Counted from the first letter of the stretch, positions 13,417 through 28,052 are shown. The stretch is 64,000 bases of DNA from Aptenodytes patagonicus (GCF_965638725.1 NC_134951.1:28527746-28591745), one strand, 5' to 3'. Notes: generated from the sequence alone by a model not told the origin. Numbers and translations: made by a program.

Positions 13417-13605
13417 GAGACTGCTCTCCTACACCCTCTGTATCCAACTAAACTGATCCCTCCAACTAAGTCCCCTTTGCGCCCTCCGTCCGTCTCCCTC
13501 GCTGATTGTCTAAAACCTGGACCTTTCAGCCACTTGTCTTCCATCACGTGTGACGTTCATGAGAATCCTTATAGCCCTTACAGTCACAACTCTTTGTACA
13601 ATAAG
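13417..13605 (+). CDS. MLIP: MLIP coding exon (HPLYPTKL exon)
   Basis: A 189-nt exon of 63 codons in phase 0, with acceptor TTTTTTTCATAG and donor GTGAGC. The peptide starts ETALLHPLYPTKLIPP and contains SLADCLKPGPFSHLSS and SHNSLYNK. Each of these lines up with mammalian MLIP segments that I recall (HPLYQTKL, ADCLAPGPFSHLS, SHNACNK). It is rich in Pro and Ser and has no predicted enzymatic fold. The exon ends on a codon boundary, so it can join the exon at 28053 directly. Confidence 0.88.
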
Positions 13606-14745
13606 GTGAGCGTCAAGTGTGGTGTGATTCAAGAGCTTTGTCAGGCTTTTACCCTTTTAATTCTAGGCAGAATTCAGCTGAGTCAGTGGATTCAGTGCTG
13701 GAAGGTGCTCTGGGAGATGCATCTCAGATAAGCCTGTGTCTCCAGCGTCCCTGGAGATATTACTGCTTTTCCTTCCCTTGGCATAGCTCGTATCAGGGCT
13801 TGTTTCCTCCAGACCATCTAGGACAGGGCTCCCACCACTCTTCATTCAAGCTATTTGTTCTCTAAAGGAGGAATAATCTATTTCATCCCCCATGCTCAGT
13901 TTACTTTTAACATTTACCCATACTAAGGTAATGGGCTACTTTTTCAAGGGGACTGAAGGAAGGGAGGCTAACCTGAGAGAAATACAGGCTTTTCCAGTGG
14001 CTTTACCTGTCATCCTGACAAGCAGTTGTCTCTTGCCAATGCAAAGGGAATTGCACCCTTGCTGACATTTGTGTCTTCCTTGAAACAGCAGCGAAGAAGT
14101 TGGACAAAATCTCTGTAGTCCAATGTGTGTGGGTGACAGGGCTGGCTAATGAGTTTTGTAAGGTGAAAACTGGGCCCTATGTCTTAACTGAAGTCTTTTC
14201 GAAGAACAGCTGGCACGAGGTATTTATAATACCTCAAGAGAGCCCCTGTCTGGTGTTAGAAAAGCATCAGTTGTGGAAGTCCATAGAAGATGCTGTTTGG
14301 ACCCCTCAGATGCATTCCTCCCATGTCTTCTTTTTCTAACACAGAATCTGGCTGCAAATGTTCAAACCTTGATGCCAGGAGAGATAATCCCACTCCAAGA
14401 TGTACAGTGTGTTTTATTTGGGACGCAAGAGGTTAAAACACAGGCATTAGGTGCTGTTTCTTTAGGCTATGTCATGTTTTCCTCATCAGGGGAAGCACCA
14501 GGATGAAACACGCATTACTAGTTTTAGGCACACTAGGAGCCGAGACTGCTTTGGAGAGAAGTATCACCTCTGCAGAAAATGTATGTTGGTCAGCCGTCAG
14601 ACTCTGAAGAAATGCCTGGAAACGCCTTTCCCCATTGACTAGAAACATAGTTTAGGTTAATAGGCGATGTCAATAGTGTCTGAAGTTGGCCTCTCCATCC
14701 TGTGGGATTTATAGAATTTACCATTTTGCCCACTTATTAGGATGG

Positions 14746-14783
14746 ACTAAAACTAAAACTCAAACTCAAACTAAAACTAAAAC
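14746..14783. repeat. Short (AAACTA/AAACTC)n tandem repeat
   Basis: About six imperfect hexamer copies in intronic DNA. Confidence 0.8.
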
Positions 14784-15589
14784 CAACCTTCCATTCTGTC
14801 TTTGAGGCATCCTGAACAAAAGCACCTTTTCGTATCTGCTAGACTGGGTTTTGTTCTGTTTCAATTTTTAGTAAACTGGGCTCTTATGTTTATTTAGGCA
14901 ACAATGATTTTATGATCAAGTATTTTTTGACAAGTTTCCTGGTTCATTGCAAGGCATTCACATGAACAAACAAACAGTTCATGTGACTGCTGAAGCCAGT
15001 TTTTATAACGAAAATGGGTATTTGCTGTTGCTAATGAAAACACTGCTAGAAACTCAGAAATTTGTATAGGAAGGCAAATAAGGCAGGGAAAAGTTGTCTG
15101 AAGATAATTAAGATAGAGTAATTTTATGGTATATCATTAGCTGTTTTCTCGAACAGGGATATTCTTGCTGAATAATTGCTGAAATAAGGAAATTTTGCTG
15201 CTGCTCTGATTTCCCATAGCACTGTGCACCCAAAACTCTTCTCTTGAATGCAGAGGTCATAGGACAGCCTAGCCTCTGTATTTGCATTCCACCCATATGG
15301 TGATGGTTACGAGGCCTCTTCATCCACAATTTTTTATCTCAAGGAACTTTTGTCATTCCAAGCAACCTTTGTGAGCTTTGCAAACTGATACAGCCACACC
15401 TCTCTGATGTTAACAGGTTCTTCCTGTGCAATGTAAATACGAAAGCTACATCACCTCTTTGATTTCTTCCATTTCCCTATATAACATAAATTTGCTCTCA
15501 CTTGGGACATTTTTTACCGTCTGCTGTTAGCAAAGGTATTTCACATGGTTTTCTTGTAAGCTTCACACATCTGTAAATAGCTTTTATTC

Positions 15590-15655
15590 TATATTTTATA
15601 TTTTATATTTTATATTTTGATTTTTTATATATTATGTATATTTTATGTATTCTTT
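15590..15655. repeat. AT-rich heptamer repeat (TATATTT)n
   Basis: Four regular TATATTT-type units followed by degenerate AT-rich continuation. An intronic microsatellite. Confidence 0.8.
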
Positions 15656-17918
15656 TTTCCATATTGAACTCTGACTCTTTATTTAAGTCTGCAACTTTCC
15701 AGGGTTGAGCAGCATTATACATAGCCCAGAATTCACTGAAGAGGGCTGTATTCTATCAAAGAAATCCTGAGAGGAACATTTAATTTTACTTCAAATACTT
15801 CTGCAGCAGCATTTTGAATGGTTATGACATCAGCGAGCTAATTGTGAGGGCTGTGTTTTAGATGAGGCCCTAGTACTGACCTGCTGCGACAATTTAAGCA
15901 AAAAAAGTTCACACATTTGGGCTTCTGGTTGACTTCTTACTGCCATCCCGCTCATTGTGTAAGTGAAATAGGCTCCTGACTTTGGTCAAGACCACATGCA
16001 ACGATAATGCTTGTGTTTCTCCAAATGCATCCCTTAATTTAGTTAATGTAGCAAGTTCTCTCTTTCATCCCATAAGATTTAGTGAAAATCCATGGGAATC
16101 TACGATGTTAACCATAATAGGTACAAAAAAATTCAATAATTAGATCTTCTGGAGTAGGATTGGTGAGAATGACAAATATTTTGAGATGAAATTTTTTTTG
16201 AGACTGGAGAATTTTCAGTATAACTCAATTTACCATTGATTGTTTCCTAGTGTTTAAAATAATTTTAATTATTTAATTATTTGCAATAATTTTAAAGTCT
16301 CAGCCAATGAAGATAAGGTTAACTGATATAAAATGGACAACTCAATTGTCAAAGGTAGCTAAGAGTTTTAAGCATTACTGGTAGTGCTAGTAAATACCTT
16401 TAATAAAACATATTGTAGTTCTGAACTGATGTCACTCTCTAGGTAGGTGTGGCTCAATACTTTGGGAAACAGAATAATCAGATGTCAATACTGGGCTAGT
16501 TTAATACAAACAGAGGTTTATTTACACAAGAAGTAAATATTCACTATGTAGAATAATTTTTTTAATGTTTCTGTTTCGGTCTATAGTATTAACATTCTTT
16601 GATAACCAAAGGAAGATTAATTTCGATCTTATTCACATGATTAATATTTAACATTTGAGTCAATGTATGTTGATAAAAACCTTGACAATATTTGCCTATT
16701 ATTTCTTTCAATAACCCTGTCTTCTGCACCACCCAACTACTGTCTGAGCTATACATGTTTTTAAAAAGAAATTATTTAATTTATTGTCATAAATAATTGA
16801 AGTAACAGAAAACACAGTACAGTAGACACAGTATCAGGTGTTGAAATTTCAAACTGTTAGACCTGTTCCATAAACAACATCCTGACATCATGGGAATTTC
16901 TTTCCATTCTCTACCTAACCTGGACCATCATCTCTGTAAATTCCCTGGAGTTCCCCCTCTCCACTCCTCATCCCTTGGGATAAGGGATAATATGCACTGT
17001 GACTTGCTTGCTGTCTCTCCAGCCATCCAGTAAACACATGGTCAATGTCCACATGGTCAATCTATATATATGTTACATTTCTAACTGTATGTTGTATTTT
17101 GCTTCATCTTCCACTAGAGGGCAAAACCCGCTGCCATAAATTGTTACAATCATTTAAAATACGTTGTAAATACACTATTGAGAATGGACATTCCAGTGAA
17201 TGGAGTTGCTACTCTTCACCTGTGCTTTCATTAAAAAATTACCTTAAACAAGTGTTCCCTCAGAAAAGGGAAATGGGATATGGGAAAAATGGAATGATCA
17301 CCTGTGTTATATTAGGGAGGCTAGATATGGTGAGCTCCTAAAACCAGTATCACTTCATTTGGTGGCTCAGGGCGTAAGAAAATAACAGCTGTCTCTATCT
17401 GAAATGCTTTATTGAAAGGGCACTGTGGTGGTGTTTAGGCAGACTGGACCCAGTGCTGGGTTGTTTTTGTTTGAAGCTCCACCAAGTACCTGAATCTTCA
17501 GAGCTGATGGAATTACACAGATGAAGCTGGAAGATAGACCTGGCCACTTTTGTAGTTTATAACTGTTCAGAGTGATGAAATCCATAAGTTGTGCCCCAAA
17601 TCATTTCACAATGTGGTTTTAGCTTTGATGGGAGGAGGCAGCGGGAACCAAGGTATTGTGTCTGTCCTTCTGCTTGGAGAAGAGCAGAGAAGGCTTTCTC
17701 CTCTCATCTGTGCACAGGCTGCTTCTGATATAAAAATGTTGCCCATTCAAGTGATCTGATTCTGTTCTCATTGGCCTTGTCATCTCCCTTGTCCTCTCCT
17801 TCCCCACTCTGCCCCCCAGGCACCAGGTGCTGCTGCTCTTATTTACACTCCTTGGTCTTGAATAATTACATGAGTTGAACTTTTTAGTATAAAAAGAGTT
17901 CCTTCTCCTTTTGATTAG

Positions 17919-17978
17919 AATAAAACAGCTCAGGAAGTTGGACTTCAGTGCAACTATTGCAGTGATGGAGAACCTGAG
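17919..17978 (+). CDS. Candidate cassette exon of MLIP (unconfirmed)
   Basis: A 60-nt open segment with acceptor CCTTCTCCTTTTGATTAG and donor GAG|GTAACA. Read in phase 0, like every MLIP exon here, it gives 20 codons without a stop (central part [15 protein letters not shown]). I recall no matching mammalian MLIP sequence, so the call rests only on splice signals, an open frame and length divisible by three. A chance match is quite possible. Confidence 0.22.
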
Positions 17979-18074
17979 GTAACATTTAGCTCTGTGGTTA
18001 TCTCCAAAGTGTGCTTCTGCTGGGAAACCCTCCAGCTTTTAACGGAGGACTGTGTAGGGTGGAAGAGCACAACT

Positions 18075-18558
18075 TTGCACCTGGAGTACTGTGTCCAGTT
18101 CTGGTCCCCACAGTTCAAAAAAGATTCGGACAAACTGGAGAGAGTCCAAAGGAGGGCCACGAAGAGAATCTGCCCTATGAGGAAAGACTGAAGGAGTTAG
18201 GTCTTTTCTCCCTGGAGAAGAGAAGGCTCAGGGGGAACCTCATCACAGTATTCCAGTACTTAAAGGGTGGCTACAAAGAGGATGGAGGCTCTCTCTTCAC
18301 AGGGATCCACATGGAGAAGACAAGGGACAATGGGTACAACTTGCACTGGGAGAGGTTTCATCTTGTTATATGAAAGAATTTTTTTACAGTGAGAACAATC
18401 AATCACTGGAAGAACCTCCCCAGGGACGTGGTGGAGTCCCCATCACTGGAGGTTTTCAAGCTGTGTTTAGACAGGGTGCTAGATAATCTCATCTAGGCTC
18501 CCTTTCCCACAAAAGGTTGGACCCTTCCAACCTGGGCTGTTCTATGATTCTATGATTC
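18075..18558 (+). mobile_element. CR1 3' fragment
   Basis: Matches the 3' part of CR1 ORF2 ([11 protein letters not shown] and [11 protein letters not shown] motifs in two frames) and ends in two CTATGATT octamers. A small deletion near 18165 shifts the frame, and further changes prevent coding. It is older than the CR1 at 3780. Confidence 0.9.
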
Positions 18559-19929
18559 ATATGGAGGCACATTCGATGTAAATATCTGTCAGGGAAGAGA
18601 GCATTAGATTTTGGGAAACCAGCTGTCATTTTGAAGGAGAAAGGAATGACCTGCCCAAGTGAATAGGCAGGGGATGAGCGGGTGTAGCTCCCTCAGCTGG
18701 GGACCACCTCTCAGTCCCTATTGACTTTCAAACTGCCTTTTCTTTCTGTCAGCAAGGGCTGAGCACACGATTCATGTACATCCCTGTAAAAATCTCCCTG
18801 TCTGTTAAATATTTAGCTGCACAGCCTTGAAAATTGATTGGAGGGAACTGGCTCTTTGCAAGTGGTATGAGAAATGTTAAAAAAATTACCATTTCTGTAC
18901 CTGATCGGACATTACTTACAAGAGTAAAGGTCCAAGCTTGCAGGGGACAAGTTTTCTTTAATGTCCAGCTTTGGGCTCGAGGCAATTTAATGTTTTTCCT
19001 GGACCTAAATCAAGTTTGCTTGAAATCACTAAATGTTGTCGTGTTGGAAGTGTCAACCTTTCATAATCACTTGCAGGTCTGCAGGCTCATAGGTAAGCAG
19101 AATATTTAAGGGGAATCTTTATTATTTTTTGAATGAAATCAGTGGTGTTTACCTCACCATACAATCTCCTACTCATCGGAGTTTGTATTTGATTAATACT
19201 AGCATAGTGGGAATTGACATTCTGTGAACGTGGCAGCCTTTCAAGGTTGCCATGGAAAAGCGCTTTTCTCCCAGACATCATCCCAGCTGCTTTTATTTCT
19301 AGAAGAGAGTTTCTTTCTCTCTTTTAAACTTTGATATTTAAATGCTGTACTTGTGTAGGTGTATTGTGGTTCATCAACCTTCTACTATCTGTGATCCACA
19401 ACAATTGCTTTAGTGTAGAAAAATAAATCAGAGGCAACCAAGCCAGTTCATTAGTGCTGTGCTACAAATTGGACCTCCTTGTTGGGAAATATTAATGCTT
19501 AATATTGTTGTGTCTTCTTTGTTTATTCTTTTATGGCATTGCTTGGGCTTAGTGAGTTATTTTAATCATATCATACTTAGATGACATTTCTATCACTTTG
19601 GACTTAGTTTGATAATGCCTGCAGAAAATGCCTCTAGAGTCCTTGCTCAGCTCATCTTTAAAGAAAGGTATTTCTCCTAAAGCACTTTAGAAGGATCATA
19701 ACTTGGTAATCAATTGCTTTCTTCAAAGCCATCAAATTACCCACAGAACATGAAGGTAGCTTAGGCTCAACAGCAGACACAACAGCATGCACTTAACATG
19801 GAGATGTCTTAAGTCTAGCACTGCCTGGAAAGAACTCTGCTACCCACTCCTGCAGAGACAGCTCTTCCAAAGGAAAAGAAGGAATTGATTAACATGTCAT
19901 TCATTTTGTTCTGGGTAGTTCGGCAATTT
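18559..19929. other. MLIP intron, nothing recognised
   Basis: Unique intronic sequence lying between two CR1 fragments of opposite orientation. Confidence 0.5.
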
Positions 19930-20555
19930 CATAGAATCATAGAATAGTTTGGGTTGGAAGGGACCTTTAAAGGTCATCTAGTCCAACCCCCCTGCCGTGG
20001 GCAGGGATATCTTCAGCTAGATCAGGTTGCTCAGAGCCCCCTCCAACCTGACCTTAAATGTTTCCAGGGATGGGGCATCCACCACCTCTCTGGGCAACCT
20101 GTGCCAGTGCTTCACCACCCTCAGCATAAAAAATTTCTTCCTCATATCTAGTCTATATCTCCCCCGCTTTAGTTTAAAGCCATTCCCCCTTGTCCTGTTG
20201 CAACAGGCCTTGCTCAAAAGTTTGCCACCATCTTTTTTATAAGCCCCTTTAAGTACTGATAGGCTGCAAGAAGGTCTCCCCAAAGCCGCCTCTTCTCTAG
20301 GCTGAACAACCCCAACTCTCTCGGCCTTTCTTCATAGGAGAGGTGTTCCACCCCTCTGATCATTTTTGTGGCCCTCTTCTGGACCTGCTCCAACAGGTCG
20401 GTGTCTTTCTTATGCTGAGGGCTCCAGAGCTGGACACAGTGCTCCAGGTGGGGTCTCACCAGAGCAGAGTAGAGGGGCAGAATCACCTCCCTCGACCTGC
20501 TGGCTACACTTCTTTTGATGCAGTCCAGGATTTTGAGAGCCTTGCTGTCTTATTT
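19930..20555 (-). mobile_element. CR1 3' fragment, minus strand
   Basis: Begins with CATAGAATCATAGAAT, the reversed CR1 tail, followed by the reverse of the 3' UTR (GGTTGGAAGGGACCTTTAAAGG) and the C-terminal ORF2. On the minus strand, open pieces at 20017-20283 and 20214-20486 give [17 protein letters not shown] and [16 protein letters not shown] in two frames, so a frameshift separates them. It is intermediate in age. Confidence 0.92.
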
Positions 20556-23500
20556 CCACTAGGAGAAGCTGTTGATGGTAGGACCCTGGTATTTCTTTGG
20601 TGTACTTCTGTTCATTTAGAAAACATGCACACAAAAAGTTGTTTTCTTGAACGCGGTAGGATCAAACCCCAGTGGGCACTTTCCATACTTAGAAATCCAC
20701 ATGTGCTTCCCAGTGAACGCTGTGCCCAGAAGTGTCCAATTTTCCTCTTGGAACATATTTACAGCCACTTCTGTTGCTTTCTGCCTTTTCATTTATACAG
20801 ACTGTCTCTGCTGGGATAGTTTAAGTCAGGCTCAAGCACCAAAAAGTGTTCTAAAATGCTTTGTCTTCATTCTTAGAAGTGTTTACATAATATAAAACTT
20901 CGGTTCAGTCTTATGCCTGGCTTTCTAGGATGATTGCATCTAGTCTTCTGCATAGTGGATTTCAGGCAGACATTTTTAATACGCAAACCGATACCAAATA
21001 TAATAGAAATTCTGGCCCCAGCTAACAACTCATTTCTAAGATGTCTTTATCTTAGTCTTCTGTATCTTCAGATTAATATGTGAACACACATCTTAGGAGA
21101 ACAAGCAAAGGAAACACAACAGCCCAAATACTACAACACTCCTAGTACCTGCTTCTAATGTCTCTGTTGGTTTGTGAATGGGATTCTATAACATGCCCCA
21201 TGGTGATGGGGGCAAGCTTGCTATAGCTTGAAGACTGCTTTTCATGCTAGGATCCTGATCCATGACTGGATTTGGACTGGATACAACTCCATTTCTAGGG
21301 GAATTTAAAACCATATAAAATGGGAATGTAAAAAAATAATATCTATTAATGATTTGGCAAATGGGAACTGCAACCTGTGGACATGTCTTTGCTTGTGATA
21401 TAGTAATAAAAACAAAAGACGAAATTACAAAGAACAGAAGCCACTCAGAGGTAAAGGTTGTTCTTAACAGCAAAAGCAGAAATATACTATTGAGTGAAAA
21501 ATATCAAACAAGATTTGGTGGGCATGTCACCTGTGAGAAACAAAAATGATACTTGTACACTTTTTATTGAAGACAGCAAGAAAACAAAGTCTGAAGGAAA
21601 AAAATTAATAATTAATGGAAACTATACCAAAACACCCAGAGCTATAGAGAAATTTGTATCTTAGACCTCACTGAACACAGATGTTTCTATACAATTTCTG
21701 CTGGTTTTTTAGATTGTAAAGAACTCTTCCGATGTATCAAGGAAAAGTAAACAGTGAGCTCATGAACCTTTGGGAACTCTACATTTTAAAGGACAAATTG
21801 GCACAATTAGAATTCACTTAACTTTTATTGCAGGTATTGATGTAATGTGTACTCTGAAATACGGCCTTAATTAACTCCACTTCCAGATATGTTAGAAAAA
21901 TGTATAAACTGTAATTAGTTCTGGTGAAATTCCAAGCATGTACTTAGAGCTTGAAGTAAAGAAGCTGGTATTTACCTATGTTACAAAGATGTTATGAACT
22001 TCAAGGCATTAGTGGGTTTTTTTTCCTTTTTGGCAAAGTGTTCTGAACGTTGATGAAGAGGTCATATATGATAAACTGTAAATTACAGTACTAGCTTTCT
22101 CTTTTTCTTAATTAAACAGTGGCTACCATTTTAGTAGTTATAAGATAGGCAGAATATGATCTTAATACAAATTTTATTATAATAGGTGACAGTTACACTT
22201 GTATACTGTTGAAAATTCAGTCAAAGTTTGTGGTTTGGATTTAAAGTAGCTAAGGTACATACATATAGATCTCTGTTGCATGAGAAGCTTACTCGGAAAA
22301 CAGGGTTTTTTCAGTTTTGCAGCTAATCTGGGAAGAAAATATGTGGGGGAAAGGTCAGCTCTGAAAATTGTATCCATTTTGTTTCACACTCTCGCCTGGA
22401 AAGCAGTTAAAGTTCTTCAGCTGTTATCAGTTTATCAGTCAATGAGCAATGAGCCCCTTCCTGGGGCAGGGAAACGTTGTCTCTTCTAAGCAATGACTCG
22501 ATTTCTGTGAGTCCATAAATAGTTCATAGTCAATATGCTGAGGGAAATTTGAAACACTTGTGTTGGAAATTCTGAAATTTTCTTTCCAATACAGATGAAA
22601 ATTTGAAAACATTTAAATACTCCAGAAATCAGTATGCATCTTTTAGGTTATATGAACTAACTCAAAGCAGATAATTCTAATCCATGTGATTAGATGATGT
22701 TTGTCTCCTCTGCTGCCTGTGGTTCTCATGCCTCAAGTCTTCATTACCGGCCTGGTACCCTTGCTGGCCACCAGCTCTTGTAATCACCTATAGTGAAATT
22801 AGCCCTGTGAGGAAATGCAGAGCTTGATTAGCCACAGCAGAAAATAGAGGCTCTTATCATGATTGCCACAAAGTGCACTGATAGTGAAATACATTGTCAT
22901 TTTTTATGGAAGTGATCCAAAATGAAACGTCCAGGTCAGAAAACACAACATTCCAGTTATGGATGGGATTTCTTATGATTGAACATTTTAAATTTCTAAA
23001 TGACTAGTGAGAGTTTGCAAGAGACATCAAAATGTTTTGCAGAAAGCTTCATTTTTCTGTTTCTACTATTTTTCATTGAAAAATCATTTTGGCAGAAAAT
23101 CCCCAGCCAATTCCATCGTAGACTAGCCCTGCATGAGCAGTTGAACTTGGCCTGGGAAAAGGCAGCCCAAGGAAAATCAATGCACTGCTGGGCTTGCGTG
23201 CATCTCCTTCCCTCCAGCTCCACTTAGAGATAAGGAATCCCTACTGCAAAGCCCTGTAACTCCTCCAGCCTCTGGTATTCAGATACAAATCTTTCAGTCT
23301 CACCCCACTCTGGTGCCCTCCAGGGCTACATCCTGTGAGAACCTGGCAGGGAACCATGTTTGCGTGTGAGTTGTCCCTCTTGTGCAGGTACTTATCGGTA
23401 TCTGGAGAGAGTTTTGAAATCTTCAAGTTAAAAATGCACAGGTACAATAGTGTATAATAATGATTTGCAAGTCAGTCAGGATGTTCTATTGCATATGTAG

Positions 23501-26500
23501 CTGAAGGCACATTATAAATCTTAGTTGTGATCACCATTTCTACTTGACATTTCCTTTTATAGAGCGGTGAAAGGTGCAAAAGAATTGGGTCCTTAACTGA
23601 CTGAATCTTTGAAATGGATTTTATGCTGTGTCATTTCAGAGAGACTATAGATATCATAACTATAAATTGTCCCTTTACACTGTATATTTTCTCTCCCCTT
23701 AGTTGAAGGCACTTCTTGCTCTGCTGCTGTGGGTGTTTTACCATTTATTGGTACCCTAGATTTCATGTTCTTGTACTCAGAAAAAGTGGTTATCTATAAA
23801 ATTGTTTTATAAAAAAAGTTTGCTTGTTATGCATGTAAAAATAAACATTTTTAGTCTTTGAGAAATTAGTAATTTTTCCTATTGTGAAGGAATGACTCTA
23901 TGTTTCATAAGAGCCTAGAGTACCTAATTTATTTTCAAAGTGGATTAAAGACTTAATGGAGTAGTTTGAAAGAACAGTGTATATGTGAATGTTCTCTTGT
24001 TACTATAGTTGAAACATTCTTATTCCTTATGTACATTATCTGTCACTGGTTCCAAAAAGTTTTAAACCTGTGTCTCAATTAGCAAAGGTTGCAGAACCTC
24101 TAGAGAGTGACTTGGATTTATGAAAAAGGTCTTACATTGAGAACACCTCAGAAAACTTTATATTGGTTCAGAGGCAGCTGTGATTCACAGCACAATAAAG
24201 ATAAACTGACCTTTTAAAGGCAAATATGTCTTGCTGATTGCTCTACAGAGCTAAATGAACAAAGGTCTAACTAAGATGTTATATAACCACCACTTTTCTA
24301 AGCCTTGACTGAGTCTGTAAGAGGTTATGGCCAGGTATATAATTTCCCTTTGAACTTACATGCTGCAAATACTTAAATATATCGTCAGGATATTCTGCTC
24401 TCCTCAGTACAATTTTTGCAGCCACAAATGCAGATTTGTCTAGTTTGTTCTTTTACTGTTCTTAGAAATAATAAAGAAAACGTCACATTACCAGAAGACT
24501 GAGTGACGTCTGGAAAAGTTAAGAATTATTAATTAACCTTGTCAGAGTAATGCAGAATTTTGTAACTGGCAAAGGAAACAAGGATAGAAATTATAAAAGC
24601 AATATTATCATCTTCCACCATCAACAGATGCAATCCTTTGACATTTGTAGAAGAAAATAGGGCTTCTTGCCAGCTACTTTGACCTGGAGATGAAAGACTG
24701 CCAGTGACAGAGCTTGATGAGGTCTCACTAAGACAACACACCCATAAAAAGTACATAGTCCAAGTTGCATTCACACTTCAGATCTTGTGGACATGTGCAC
24801 ATTCCTATATGACTCTGAGGGATGATAGTCACACAATGTCTATTAAAGAAGGGTTAATCCCGCCTCATTCTGCCTACTTTGCATTCTGGTACTTTTAAGC
24901 TGACTGTCTGGTACTCTGATGTTGATAGCTCATCTTTGCAGAGAGATGACCATACTCTGTGAGGATCTTTACTCTGTGCTTAGGGCTGTAAGTTGTACCA
25001 TGATTCAGGTACAAGGCTGAGTTTAATCAGGTAGGCTATCTGTCCTGTTAAGTGTCTTCCGAATACCCTGTGCTGACCACCATGCAGAGAAGACAACATG
25101 GAGATGCCAATGGCCTCCTTTAGTACTTGCCCAGACAGTGAGAGACCTGATTACAGTGCTCATCTCACCCTGCAGATATTCAAACTGCTCTCTCTTCCAA
25201 AAAAGTCCGATCCTTACCCACGGAGCTGCAGAAAGCAAGTGCACTGGGACAGCAAGTTCCATCCTGCTTGTGGGACTGGCGTGGTGTGCATTCAAGAACA
25301 CAAAAATCATATTTGTAAGGAAAAATCAGGGAGGAAAGAATAAGATTCTGTAGCCTCTTGGTTGAACTCTGGAAGGACAGGCACAGGACCTTTTCCACAG
25401 CAAGGCTGACACATTTCAGATTACATTGACACTTGATGGAAATAACACAGGGAACAGGCCTCCAGCTCGTTAGGATGAAGTCACTCAGGCCAAGGCACTC
25501 AGTTCCTTTGCAGCTGGCAGAGGCAGAGCTGTATGATTCCAGGGAAAAACCCAACGCCCTCCTTTCAGGGACCTAAAAGACTAAGCATTATTTCAGTAGA
25601 AAGGATGCAGCACTTGGCTTATGTGCTCCGTATTCGCTAAAGTACTACTTAAAGTTCTTTATAAATGTAGCCATATGTGACTTCCTTAAGACTAGACCCC
25701 ATGTTAATGCAAAATCAGGTCTCTAGACACCTGACTAGTAGAATGTATAGACTCTTCTACTATAACTTCAGGGGTTTTATGTCAGAGAAGCCTTGTGAAA
25801 ACAGAGAGAACTGTATATTGTTCAGTTTTTCTCCAAGTCTTAAGCCTGTATTAACTTTTTTCCCCCATTATTAATCAGTGAAGTCCTTCTTTGCCTCTCA
25901 CTTGTCTCAGTTAAGCCTCTCCAAAAAAATCAATGTTGAGTGTCTGTCCAGAAAATACAGAAAATTTTCCCTCTCTAAGGAGACTGTTATACACGTTGGC
26001 TTTTTAGTTTGAAAAGAGGATGTTATCAAAATAAAGGAAGCAAATATATTTCTTGGACAAAAAAAGATCATTACTTTTGTCAGGTCTAAGGAGGGACTTG
26101 AGACCGCATACTCAAGGAACAAGGTAAGGCAGAATCATGACTCAGAAAGGCATTTCAGGCTAACACGGTAGGCAATGAATACCAGCAAGAAAGACCAGGG
26201 TGAGATAACACAATAAAAGTGCATTTTTCATTGACTGGCTCTCTATGCAACTTGAGAAAAAGAGCTGTTTCATTCTCGGATCACTACCTGACTAGAGAGC
26301 TTTTCTTTCTTGCAAGCAGTGGACAGTTCTTCTCAGAGAGCTTAGCCACACATCAGAAACTAAACAGAAAATGATCAATACTTTCCCTCTTCTCTTTGTG
26401 ACTGACCCTTCTTACTTTGCCTGGAATACAGAGATGCCATATTCTGGAGAGGCAATAGGTACCTCAACTCTAGGGTTTATTTCAATGAAATAAGCTTGCC

Positions 26501-28052
26501 AGGTGTTGCTAGAACTTTGTACCTGTGCATCACCAAGGATTGCCCACCCTCGGTAGGTGCAGGATGCTGGGTTTGGAAATGGGACTTCTGTCTCCCACGT
26601 AGGCTGTTAAACACCTCCTATGTCTGTTGCGAAGAGCTGTGCTGCAGCAGCGGGGTGGTGTAAGGTCTGGGGGCTGCTTCGGCATCTGTGTTGGCTGAAG
26701 TCTGGAGCCAGGTGTGTGGCAGAGGGAGGGATGTTGCTACTGGGAGGATCTAGGCTCCTTACCCCTTCCTTACCATTCCTTTGCCTAAAATTATTCCCTT
26801 GTCTAAATTTACTGAAGAAATAAATTAAATAAACTTATTGCCTAAATTTATTCACTTGCCTTTTCATATTTTGGGGAGGGTGGGGGGGAGCGGAAGTTAA
26901 ATGGTTCAAAGCTTCTGTAACTGCTGCTGTTGTTTGACTCCTGCTTCCCTGAAAATGAATCAGGGCAAATTTACAAAGGGAGAGCACAATACATAGCAGA
27001 TCCATAATGTAATTACAGAAAATTAGAGTATATTCCACTTCAGTATCCTTCTTTCTTTGTAGGGCCAGTTTAGCAGGTCAGTTTTGCTTCTCAAAAAGCA
27101 CAGTTTCAAAATTAATTTTTTTAGGGCAAGAGCAATATTTTTTTAAGCAACACATTATTTGCTAATTTACTATTTGATCTAAATACCAAAAGAAAGTAAT
27201 GCCTTTGATACATTGAAAATAGCAGGCTTCTTCCAACCTTGTTTTTGTACAATCCTAAAATACTCAAACCCCTTTCAGCAGCCTTTGCTCTAAAGAGGAT
27301 GTCTCTGTGTTACTGTATAGGAAAACCTCACAAGCTTATGATCTTAACATTGCCTTTATAAGCTCCAGCTTATCTATCTACCTGTATTCTAATTAAAATC
27401 TTATTGAAATTGATATGGTTCTTCACTTGAGTCACACCCATCAAACTTCATTACTCAGATGCAAATCATATAATACTCAAAACACTGGAAAATTACTGAG
27501 ATCTAAAACTCCTTTCTGCACATACTAATTACTGTTACACAGCATTTTTTAGTTAAATGTTTGTATGATTTATGTCTGAAATTTAAGATTAAGGAGAGCT
27601 CTTTTGGAGGAGATTTAAGAAGGCAGATCTTCAAAGTGACAGAAATACAGCTGCAGTTTTAAATAACTTTATGTGCATTATCTCATACTAAATGTATTAT
27701 AAGGCAGGTGCCCTTGCTTTGATTTTTACTTGAGGTGCCTCTTTCAAATTGGAAAGTGATTTATCCCTTCCCATCCTTTTAATTATGGGAATATGATATA
27801 ACAGAAAACAGGCCATACCTTGAAATAGATTTTCATACAGACAAGGAGTAGTAAGTGAGAGCCTGTTCAACAGGGAGCCTGTTGAACAAAAATGGGATGT
27901 CATTACCTTGCCATCCTTTGCATGACTGAGGGTATTGGCTTTCATTATTAAACTTTAGTGATATTTTATACAGAAATTGAACTGATAATGGATTTCTTTT
28001 TCCTGTTTTTAACCTCATGCTCTCTCCAACCTGTGACATCTTGGCTTGGCAG
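20556..28052. other. Large MLIP intron, nothing recognised
   Basis: About 7.5 kb of AT-rich intron. Scattered short open frames on both strands show no family resemblance. No tRNA, snRNA or LTR is recognised. Confidence 0.5.

Larger units (their letters stand above)
13606..18074. other. MLIP intron with two simple repeats and a candidate exon
   Basis: AT-rich intron. It contains an imperfect AAACTA repeat (14746-14783), an AT heptamer repeat (15590-15655) and an unconfirmed exon-like segment (17919-17978). Nothing else is recognised. Confidence 0.5.
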
